A stretch of 64,000 nucleotides of DNA, taken from Paenibacillus sp. JNUCC32. Its GTDB lineage: Bacteria > Bacillota > Bacilli > Paenibacillales > Paenibacillaceae. Position numbers and translations under genes: made by a program. The notes beneath the pieces are model-generated. The model did no database searches. It saw only the letters and a list, made by a program, of their open reading frames with translations, and had not been told where the DNA came from. Where the stretch lies: contig NZ_CP062260.1 in NCBI RefSeq assembly GCF_014863545.1, forward strand, positions 5,101,501 through 5,165,500. Reading direction: 5' to 3'. Below, one piece after another: positions 54,184 to 60,978 of this stretch. Position 1 is the stretch's first letter. Each line of letters starts with the position of its first letter.

Positions 54184-55749
54184 TCAGGATTCGGGATTTG
54201 TCCGATACTCCGAAGGGGTCAGTCCGGTCCACTTTTTGAACAGGCGGTTAAAATATTTGATATCCTCGTAGCCGATTTCATTCGCGATTTCACTGATTTT
54301 GGCCGGCGTTTCCCGCAGCAGGTGCATCGCTTTCCGAAGCTTCGCCTGGGTTACGAATTCGATGTAATTCTGTCCGGTCTCCTTCTTGAACATTTCGCTG
54401 AAATAGTTGGGGTTCATATGAACATGCTTGGCTACTTGTTGGAGAGACAAGCTCTGTCCCAGGTGCTCATGAATGAAGGAGATCGCTCGCTGGACGGGAC
54501 TTGTCGTCGACACCATATCACGGTACTCCTTCATGATGAGACCGAGCGAATCGACCAGCACCTTCTCCGGATTCTTGGTCAACTCGCGGATATCGTACGT
54601 CTCTTCCACTTTCACCGGACTGGTATAGCCGATAGACGTCGCAGCCCGTATGAGCCAGCGCTGTGCCGAAACGATCAGGGAATGCAGGTAAGCCTGAACC
54701 GAGCCGGGCGTTGCCTGGCCCTGGCTTTGGATACGCCGCAGCAGATCCGCCACCCATGCCTGCAAGTCGGCGGATTCCCCCGAACGCAGCAGGGATGACA
54801 GCTTGGTCTCTTCTTCCATCGAACATACCGTGCGGATGCCTGTACGTCCTTCGATATCTTCATAACGGATATGCCGTTCCGATTGCAGCAGCCACTCGTA
54901 GGAGCTGGCCTCTACCGCGGTAGCCAGCGCAATGTGCAGCTCCCTGGCGCTTGCGACCCGGCGGCCGCTGGCAGCCGTGATGCGGCAGGCATGCGTGGAT
55001 TCCATCTTATGCAGAGCGGAATCTACCCGCCCCCAGCCATGATTCGGCTCTGCCCGCACCAACAGAAGCAGGGAGCCGTTCCATTCCAGCCACGCGCATT
55101 GCAGCACTTCGGCCAGCTCCGTGCCGATTAATCGATGCAGCTCGCTAACGTTCGATTGCTCCGCCTCTTCTGGATGCAGCGGATATACCGACAGCATCCA
55201 GATCTGCAGCACCGAACCGTTCGATTCCAAACACAGCTCCGGGTATCGCTCACACAATTCGGCCTCGGCATACTCATCCAGCGGAGTGCCGGAAGCAAGC
55301 AGCCTTCGCAGAAAACCCCGGTTGACCACCATTTCCTGGGCCTTCCCCTTCGCTTGTGTAAGCCTGCGCTGCAGCAGCCGTTCCCTGGCTTGGACAGCAG
55401 CCTCGATAATTTCCCCGGGCCTGCTCGTCTTCAGCAGGTAATCGCTCACGCCTTCCCGCATCGCCTGCTGCGCATACGCGAATTCATCGTATCCCGAGAT
55501 GACGATGATCTCGATCTCGGGATGCTGCTGCTTGACTTGATGCGCCATGTCCAATCCGCTCAGGCCTGTCATGCGTATGTCCGTAAATATGATTTCGGGC
55601 ATTTCAACGGGAATACGCTGAAGGGCTTCCTCCGCCGAAGCCGCGGGCGTCAGCACCGTAAAGCCGTTATCCGCCCAATTGATCACGGTACTCAAACCAT
55701 TTCGAATGATCACTTCATCATCAACGATCATGACCTTCAATGTCGCCAT
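54184..55749 (-). CDS. YesN-type response regulator with AraC DNA-binding domain
   Basis: The protein has 521 residues. The receiver has D10/D11, phosphoacceptor D57 in EIIFTDIRMTGLSG and a lysine in SDYLLKTSRPGE. The C-terminal AraC domain (about 420-515) reads LSLQQVAKHVHMNPNYFSEMFKKETGQNYIEFV and ISEIANEIGYEDIKYFNRLFKKWTGLTPSEYR. The ATG at 55749 directly abuts AAAGGGG; TTG at 55740 has nine-base spacing and would give the usual MKVMIVDDEV start. The gene overlaps the kinase gene by about 29 bases. Its likely target is the binding-protein operon immediately downstream. Confidence 0.93.
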   Translation of the reverse strand: MATLKVMIVDDEVIIRNGLSTVINWADNGFTVLTPAASAEEALQRIPVEMPEIIFTDIRMTGLSGLDMAHQVKQQHPEIEIIVISGYDEFAYAQQAMREGVSDYLLKTSRPGEIIEAAVQARERLLQRRLTQAKGKAQEMVVNRGFLRRLLASGTPLDEYAEAELCERYPELCLESNGSVLQIWMLSVYPLHPEEAEQSNVSELHRLIGTELAEVLQCAWLEWNGSLLLLVRAEPNHGWGRVDSALHKMESTHACRITAASGRRVASARELHIALATAVEASSYEWLLQSERHIRYEDIEGRTGIRTVCSMEEETKLSSLLRSGESADLQAWVADLLRRIQSQGQATPGSVQAYLHSLIVSAQRWLIRAATSIGYTSPVKVEETYDIRELTKNPEKVLVDSLGLIMKEYRDMVSTTSPVQRAISFIHEHLGQSLSLQQVAKHVHMNPNYFSEMFKKETGQNYIEFVTQAKLRKAMHLLRETPAKISEIANEIGYEDIKYFNRLFKKWTGLTPSEYRTNPES

Positions 55750-57541
55750 CCCCTTTGCCGGATATTTCCGATTGTTGAATTTCAGGTAAATCAGGTATCG
55801 TAAACATCACCCGCGTCCCAGCACCCTCGGTGCTCTCCACACGCAGCCCCGCATCCTTCCCGTAATGAAGGAGCAGCCGCTTATGGACGTTCCGCAGCCC
55901 GTAGCTGCCGCGCGGGGTTTGTCCCTTCTCGTACTGCAGCGGATTTTCGACCAGCTGCTCCTGGAGCCATTTCAGGCGCTCCGCCGTCATCCCGATGCCG
56001 TCATCCTCCACCACGAAGCGGATCCCTTCGGGTTCGCGGTGTCCGCGAATCGTAATCGTCCCTATCCCGTCACGGCTCAGGATGCCATGCAGCATGGAAT
56101 TCTCCACCAACGGCTGCAGCAGCAGCTTCAGCATGGTGTGCTGATACAGATCCTCTTCCACATGATCCTTAAACTCGAATTTTTCCGGATAACGGATGGT
56201 TTGGATATTCACGTAATGGCGGACATGCATGATCTCCTGCTGTATCGTGCAGTATTCCTGCCCGTTGTTGAGGCTGAACCTCAGAAAATCGCTGAGCGAC
56301 CCCACCATCTCGGCAATCTTCACATCCTGGTTCATCAGCGCCAGCCAATGGATCGATGACAGCGTATTGTAGAGGAAATGCGGATTGATCTGCACCTGCA
56401 GCGCATGCATATCCGCCTCCTTCTTCAGCGACTCGTTCAGCTTCACTTCATCGGTAAGCTTCACGATCCGGGAGCTGAGCCGGTTATAACTGATAATCAG
56501 CTGCCCGACCTCGTCGACCGTCTTGACCGGCAGCGCCGGCAGCGGCTCTTCCGGGCTTGAGTTCTTGAGGAATTTCGTCAAGACGGACAGAGGATTCGTA
56601 ATCTTCTGGATCAGGAAAAGAACCAGCACAATGGCGAGCAGGATAGCCACCGTGACCGCAACCGCCGTCAATTTGATGAAATACTGGTTCTGGGAACGGT
56701 ATTCCTGCGAGGGAATGATGCCGACGAGCTTCCAGTTCACGCTGGACATTTTCTTATAGAGAATGGTCTTCTTGCTGCTTCCCTCGCCATAGTCAATATT
56801 GCCGCTAAGCCCCTCGAACTCTCCAATCGCAGGATAATAATCCGCCAGCGTCAAATTGGTCTCCATATCCGGCGGACCGGCGATAATCCGGTTATTCTCG
56901 TCAAGAAGAAGGACGAATCCGGTCTTCTCCAGGACGGCTTGCCGGAACTGATTGGCAATGACGCCCTGATCCAGATTGATCTGCAGGTTCCCGATCGGCT
57001 TGTATTTATCCGTGCTCCGAATCGGCCTGGCCAGCGTGATGACCTTCCTGACGCCTTCAAAGGTCCACTGCCGGTGAACGAATGACCACCATTTGGGATG
57101 GTGTTCGTAATAATCGGGAACCGTTTCGGTAATATTCCGGAACTCGGAGCGTACCAAAGATTTATGCGAAATCGCATCTTTGCTGCCGAGCGGTTCAACG
57201 ATGATGTTGGCGATATAATCTTTGGAAAAGGCCAGGTTCGTCAAAAAATTAATAACCGTCGTCTGCTGAACGTAGTTGCTCTGCTCGGTCTTCAGATAGG
57301 CCTGAACACCGGTATGCCCGATGAGAAACAGCGAGATATTCTCCACGTCCTTGACCATCGTATCCAGGTAAGCTTCCAGTTGGCGGAGCGTATTCATCCC
57401 CGTAATTTTGGCCTTCTCTTCGGTCAGGCTTTTGGCTATGTTAAAAGAGAAAATACCCAGAAACAGCAGCGGCACCAGCGTAGCGATAATGATAAGCAAC
57501 GACAATTTATGCTTTAGCGATTTCCCAAGCCATTGCTGCAT
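55721..57541 (-). CDS. YesM-type sensor histidine kinase
   Basis: The protein has 606 residues. Two membrane helices (about 12-34 and 290-315) flank an extracellular sensor. Then come HAMP, the phosphoacceptor stretch ALQVQINPHFLYNTLSSIHWLALM and an HATPase domain (KLLLQPLVENSMLHGILS, VEDDGIGMTAERL, GSYGLRNVHKRLLLHYG). ACGGGGTGTATGT supports the ATG at 57541 (MQQWLGKSLKHK). It overlaps the YesN gene and completes the third YesM/YesN/importer locus. A cre-like site lies 54 bases upstream. Confidence 0.93.
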   Translation of the reverse strand: MQQWLGKSLKHKLSLLIIIATLVPLLFLGIFSFNIAKSLTEEKAKITGMNTLRQLEAYLDTMVKDVENISLFLIGHTGVQAYLKTEQSNYVQQTTVINFLTNLAFSKDYIANIIVEPLGSKDAISHKSLVRSEFRNITETVPDYYEHHPKWWSFVHRQWTFEGVRKVITLARPIRSTDKYKPIGNLQINLDQGVIANQFRQAVLEKTGFVLLLDENNRIIAGPPDMETNLTLADYYPAIGEFEGLSGNIDYGEGSSKKTILYKKMSSVNWKLVGIIPSQEYRSQNQYFIKLTAVAVTVAILLAIVLVLFLIQKITNPLSVLTKFLKNSSPEEPLPALPVKTVDEVGQLIISYNRLSSRIVKLTDEVKLNESLKKEADMHALQVQINPHFLYNTLSSIHWLALMNQDVKIAEMVGSLSDFLRFSLNNGQEYCTIQQEIMHVRHYVNIQTIRYPEKFEFKDHVEEDLYQHTMLKLLLQPLVENSMLHGILSRDGIGTITIRGHREPEGIRFVVEDDGIGMTAERLKWLQEQLVENPLQYEKGQTPRGSYGLRNVHKRLLLHYGKDAGLRVESTEGAGTRVMFTIPDLPEIQQSEISGKGDGDIEGHDR

Positions 57542-57595
57542 ACATACACCCCGTTCAAAGTCCCCATGGTATGGGCTTGTTATATTACTTAACAT

Positions 57596-57609
57596 TGAAT
57601 GCGTTTACT
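57596..57609. promoter_or_regulatory. cre-like (CcpA) site upstream of the third YesM gene
   Basis: TGAATGCGTTTACT matches TGWAARCGYTNWCW at 13 of 14 positions, the best match in the window. Confidence 0.6.
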
Positions 57610-57807
57610 TCAAAATCAATCTCCATTCTTCGCTAAAATGTGTCAGGTTTATTAACTATCTTAGAGGAATCTTAAGACTCAAGTAAATGGTAATAAAGTC
57701 CTATGAGGAGGGATGAAATCTTCTTGAAGCATATGGTATACGCCCCATTTCGGCGATCGGCTACGGAGATGAAAACGGCGTTGAAATCTATAAAAGCACA
57801 GCACAAA

Positions 57808-57827
57808 AAGGGCGCCGCAGCGCCCTC
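57808..57827 (-). terminator. Terminator of the stalk-domain gene
   Basis: GGGCGC and GCGCCC pair across CGCA; the minus strand continues with TTTTT. Confidence 0.8.
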
Positions 57828-57938
57828 ACATTCGGAATTCACATCATTCGACCGAAACCTTCCGCTTCTAACCCATGTTGATCACATCCCGCCAACATGC
57901 GTTTATGTGTAGTCCTAAAGCTTTATAATGAAAAACCG

Positions 57939-59015
57939 TTATTGCCCTCGCTCTTCCAAGCGACGATATTCCATGTCATCCACCTCAAACCGGTTCAGCT
58001 CTTCATTAAATCGGTATGTTATTCGGAGATCCCCGGCAAAACCGGCCGGGCTCATGCTTCCTGCCGCTTCCGTAAGAAGCCGTCCTTCCGCCAAACGATG
58101 TCTGACAACGGCTCCGAAGCCAAGCTTATCAAATAGATAGCTTTTATCTTTGGAATCGTCCTTGAACTTCTGGACGCTTTCCTTTCCGTCAACCGTAACC
58201 TTAACCGTAAAGTGATCCGCTTCCTTCTCGATGCTGGATTTCACATGGCTCGATACGGCCTGCTCCAGCGATTCGATCGGGATTTCCTCCAGAGAACCGG
58301 CATCCACTACATGCATCTCCCCCGCGTACAGACCGGTGCCCGTCCCGTCCACGTAGAACACAACAACGTCCGGCTTTCCATCGCCTGTGACATCCTGGTA
58401 ATGAATGACCGGTTTACGCGTAGCCTCTCCTCCATGCCAGTCCTTAAAGACCCGCTTCCTGCCTTCTACCTCGACCACCATGCCTTCATATCTGCCATAT
58501 TTCGATGCGCTGACCGGATACAGCTTCACATTGCTGTTCTCCTCCGCCGTCAACAGGTCAACCTCCGGCGTATAAATGTAAACCATGCCATCCTTCGTAT
58601 CCAAGCGGACTTCAGCATCGTACAGCTCCGTCATGAATCGGGCGGGAGCCATGACGCGACCATCCATAAGCTGCGCGGGAACGGACAGGGCGTAGGTCTT
58701 CTCTTTTCCCTCGGCAACGTCGCTTCCCATTTTCAGGGTGACTTGATCGGTGCCCGTGTTGACGGTTAGCGTCTTATTCTTGTTATCCCAGCGGAGCCCC
58801 ATAGGCTTCAAGTATTCCTTGACCGTGTTCAGGGGGACCAGCACTGTGCCGTTCACGATGACGGGTTTGACATCCGGCGTCATTACATAATGATTGACGT
58901 TTAAAAATTCCAAGTCCTTCTTGTGCGCGGCCTGGGCCTGTACCGCCGTACTTAACAGCATTGCGGCCGCTATAGCGCCGCTTGCAGCCATTTTTGTCCA
59001 TTTCCGGGTTATCAT
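57939..59015 (-). CDS. Secreted stalk-domain protein with FG-GAP-like segment
   Basis: The protein has 358 residues with signal peptide MITRKWTKMAASGAIAAAMLLSTAVQAQA. Residues about 35-150 form a copper amine oxidase N-like stalk domain (VIVNGTVLVPLNTVKEYLKPMGLRWDNKNKTLTV, LMDGRVMAPARFMTELYDAEV). A later DVTGDGKPDVVVFYVDGTGTG resembles the calcium-binding loop of FG-GAP/dockerin-type repeats. The function is unknown. AAGGAGATTAGCGAAC precedes the ATG at 59015. It is a single gene with its own terminator. Confidence 0.82.
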   Translation of the reverse strand: MITRKWTKMAASGAIAAAMLLSTAVQAQAAHKKDLEFLNVNHYVMTPDVKPVIVNGTVLVPLNTVKEYLKPMGLRWDNKNKTLTVNTGTDQVTLKMGSDVAEGKEKTYALSVPAQLMDGRVMAPARFMTELYDAEVRLDTKDGMVYIYTPEVDLLTAEENSNVKLYPVSASKYGRYEGMVVEVEGRKRVFKDWHGGEATRKPVIHYQDVTGDGKPDVVVFYVDGTGTGLYAGEMHVVDAGSLEEIPIESLEQAVSSHVKSSIEKEADHFTVKVTVDGKESVQKFKDDSKDKSYLFDKLGFGAVVRHRLAEGRLLTEAAGSMSPAGFAGDLRITYRFNEELNRFEVDDMEYRRLEERGQ

Positions 59016-59435
59016 GTTCGCTAATCTCCTTGGCTTGTAATATTCAGCAATGCATCTATAACTAAGACGCAAGGTGAACGCAATTGGTTCGTGCATATCC
59101 ATGAAAAATGACGAAAAACGTCTCTATTTCGATTTCGATTTTTTTCGATCATCATCAGTAAAAATTGCCGCTTTTAAACTTAAATTCATGACCACATTCC
59201 AGATGATATGTTAGAATCAGAAATGATTGTTATATTATGGAACATATTTAATTCAAGGTTAATGGCATTCATTCGGGATACCAACGATCAGTATGTCATG
59301 GATCGGGCACGAACTCACCTGTATCCGAGCTCCGAGCATAAGCGGGGAGTTAAGCCATCGCCTGGTCTTAAGGATACGACAGCTGGAATCTTCGATATGA
59401 TTCGTAAAACAGTACCTTGAAGGGAGGTGAGCTCC
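59016..59435. other. Gene-free 420-base stretch between divergent genes
   Basis: It holds the upstream region of the stalk-domain gene (minus) and of the small membrane protein gene (plus). A 70-codon frame at 59208-59420 lacks a ribosome binding site and has no recognisable features, so I do not call it a gene. An AT-rich region near 59140-59260 probably carries promoters. Confidence 0.45.
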
Positions 59436-59606
59436 TTGAACCAGGGGATATCCTTTTTCGGCATGTTTTCCATGCTCAGCATTATCGTATACGGGCTATT
59501 CGCACTTCTCGGTTTATATGCTTTGTATCTCCTCATCAAATTGATGATCCGGGCCATAACCGCGCTTGAACTCTACATCGACGAGAAGCGCAACCGACGG
59601 TTGTAA
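59436..59606 (+). CDS. Small membrane protein, 56 residues
   Basis: The short frame starts with TTG at 59436, eight bases after a strong GGGAGGTGA ribosome binding site, and ends at TAA 59604-59606. The product has a long hydrophobic core (about residues 13-38, MLSIIVYGLFALLGLYALYLLIKLM) and a charged tail ending ALELYIDEKRNRRL. That fits a single-pass membrane peptide, inside-out orientation unknown. I do not recognise a named family. A weak hairpin (59612-59632) without T-run follows. The product could interact with an envelope complex, but that is a guess. Confidence 0.7.
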   Translation: MNQGISFFGMFSMLSIIVYGLFALLGLYALYLLIKLMIRAITALELYIDEKRNRRL

Positions 59607-59697
59607 AGGCAAACTTCGGATAAACCGAGGTTGAAACCACGGAATATCCTATGGTAAAGTCTAGGCAACCAGAAATGAAAGGGTGAACCCAAAGCCA

Positions 59698-59709
59698 ATG
59701 ATCTACTAA
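59698..59709 (+). CDS. Possible three-codon leader ORF upstream of vgb
   Basis: ATG-ATC-TAC-TAA encodes M-I-Y. AAAGGGTGA lies 11 bases upstream, a somewhat long spacing. The stop codon's last base is the first base of attenuator segment 1, so a ribosome halted here would cover that segment. Other candidates are a short ORF at 59675-59686 and an eleven-codon one at 59651-59686 in the same frame as it. Expression is unproven. Confidence 0.35.
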   Translation: MIY

Positions 59710-59886
59710 TCCTGTCCCAAGCATTTGGAAAACACTTCGATTTCACGATACGAGGTTTTCGGGATAGGATTCGTGCGGCTTTTTTTATATGTGACGGGTG
59801 GATGTTTGAGACTTCTCCATGTAGAGTCCGCATCTTCTTTGTTCGTATTCGCCTCCTATTCCGAAATCTCGGAGTGGGGGGTTTTT
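59709..59886 (+). promoter_or_regulatory. Candidate transcription attenuator in the vgb leader
   Basis: Segment 1 (59709-59718) pairs with segment 2 (59761-59770) over 10 bp. Segment 2, read as 59759-59769, also pairs with segment 3 (59854-59864) over 11 bp. Segment 3 is the 5' arm of the terminator, whose 3' arm is segment 4 (59869-59881). Forming 1:2 frees the terminator, and forming 2:3 blocks it. Between 1 and 2 an extra helix, GAAAAC with GTTTTC, can form. The rest of the 59607-60063 gap shows no gene. Confidence 0.6.
59852..59886 (+). terminator. Intrinsic terminator in the vgb leader
   Basis: CCTCCTATTCCGA (59852-59864) pairs completely with TCGGAGTGGGGGG (59869-59881), counting three G-U pairs, across a four-base loop, and is followed by TTTTTCTATTTT. 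It lies 177 bases before the vgb start. Confidence 0.8.
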
Positions 59887-60063
59887 CTATTTTATCAACA
59901 CCAATTGAGAGGCTAGAGATTATCGATGACAGGAACTCATCTAAGCATCCAAGGGGGAGCCTTCTCCATTCCGGGAAAGCCGAACGCGAGATTTGAACAC
60001 GCTCAATCAAATGAAGAATCCGCTTTAAGCATCCTAACAACTTCTACAAGGAGGCATGTTCGC

Positions 60064-60837
60064 ATGCAGATCACGATACAGGAGTACAAGATAGCGAACC
60101 GGGAGTCGGGACCTTATGGCATTGCGGCAGGACGAGACGGGGCCATCTGGTTCACGGAGCAAAAAGGAAACCGGATCGGACGAATCACCAAGGGAGGGGA
60201 TATGCGTACTTTCGATGTCCCGACACCGGATGCGGGGGTCATGTCCATCCTCTCTGCCCCTAACGGGGACCTCTGGTTCACGGAGTACAAAGCGAATAAA
60301 ATCGGACGGATGACAATAGAAGGGACAATCACGGAATACGACTTGCCGCGCGCAGGCTCGTACCCTTCCTATATCACGGCCGGTCCGGACGGCGCGCTGT
60401 GGTTTACGGAAAACCAAAACAACTGCATCGGCCGGATTACGGTAGACGGGGAGATCGCCGAGTACCGGATTCCAACCGAGCAATCAGGGCCTGTCGGCAT
60501 CACGGCAGGTGCCGATGGCGCCCTGTGGTTCGTTCAAATCAACGGCAATCAAATCGGACGGATCACGACGGCCGGGGAGATTACGGAATTCAAGCTCCCG
60601 TCCGGGAATGCCAGACCCCATGCCATCGCGGCGGGAGCTCGCGAAGATTTATGGTTTACGGAGTGGGGAGCCAACCGGATCGGACGAATGACATGTACCG
60701 GGGACATTACCGAGTACCCGATCCCCACCCCCTCAGCCGAGCCTCACGGCATTACCGTGGATTCCGGCGGCGAGGTATGGTTCGCCGAGGAATGCGATCA
60801 GATCGGCCGTTTCATCGTTCAATATGAGGAGTCCTGA
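60064..60837 (+). CDS. vgb: Virginiamycin B (streptogramin) lyase Vgb, six-repeat form
   Basis: The 257-residue protein consists of propeller repeats of about 42 residues, each ending near LWFTE...NRIGRIT. From memory of characterised Vgb enzymes, which open the streptogramin B lactone ring with Mg2+, the matching catalytic residues are Y18, H186, H228 and E243. I count six repeats, while known Vgb proteins have seven and about 295-299 residues. AAGGAGG nine bases before the ATG at 60064 fixes this start. An upstream in-frame ATG at 59926 would give 303 residues, but those extra residues do not resemble a blade. The gene is alone, behind an attenuator-like leader. Confidence 0.9.
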   Translation: MQITIQEYKIANRESGPYGIAAGRDGAIWFTEQKGNRIGRITKGGDMRTFDVPTPDAGVMSILSAPNGDLWFTEYKANKIGRMTIEGTITEYDLPRAGSYPSYITAGPDGALWFTENQNNCIGRITVDGEIAEYRIPTEQSGPVGITAGADGALWFVQINGNQIGRITTAGEITEFKLPSGNARPHAIAAGAREDLWFTEWGANRIGRMTCTGDITEYPIPTPSAEPHGITVDSGGEVWFAEECDQIGRFIVQYEES

Positions 60838-60854
60838 TCGAACGCTCTACGCCG

Positions 60855-60885
60855 AAAAGTCCGTGCAGCCTGCTGCCGGGCTTTT
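60855..60885 (+). terminator. Terminator after vgb
   Basis: AAAAGTCC and GGGCTTTT form an outer stem with an inner GCAG-CTGC pair. Confidence 0.75.
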
Positions 60886-60978
60886 CCAGCGCGAAGCTGC
60901 TCCGGCTGGTTTCTTCATCTAGGGGAATATGATAGATTAAATGGATACTTAGAATTATTTCTCTTAGGAGACTGTACG

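Larger units (their letters stand above)
57542..57938. other. Gene-free 397-base stretch with regulatory sites
   Basis: This stretch holds the kinase promoter region, a cre-like site at 57596-57609 and a terminator at 57808-57827. A 69-codon frame at 57703-57912 has no good support as a gene. Nothing else is recognisable. Confidence 0.5.

Noticed and set aside
57703..57912. 69-codon plus-strand frame over the minus-strand terminator region
   Set aside because: It overlaps a terminator and has no supporting start signal or domain.
59208..59420. 70-codon frame before the small membrane protein
   Set aside because: No ribosome binding site and no hydrophobic or domain pattern.
59612..59632. 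Hairpin AACTTCGG/CCGAGGTT as terminator of the small membrane gene
   Set aside because: No T-run follows, so I do not call it a terminator; it may only be incidental.
59655..59710. Resemblance to a c-di-GMP-I (GEMM) riboswitch (AGGCAACC, later AAAGCC)
   Set aside because: The conserved GACGCAAAGCC core and the second domain are missing; the attenuator model explains more of the sequence.
59802..59996. 64-codon plus-strand frame through the vgb leader terminator
   Set aside because: It has only a weak ribosome binding site and runs through the terminator stem; no recognisable sequence.
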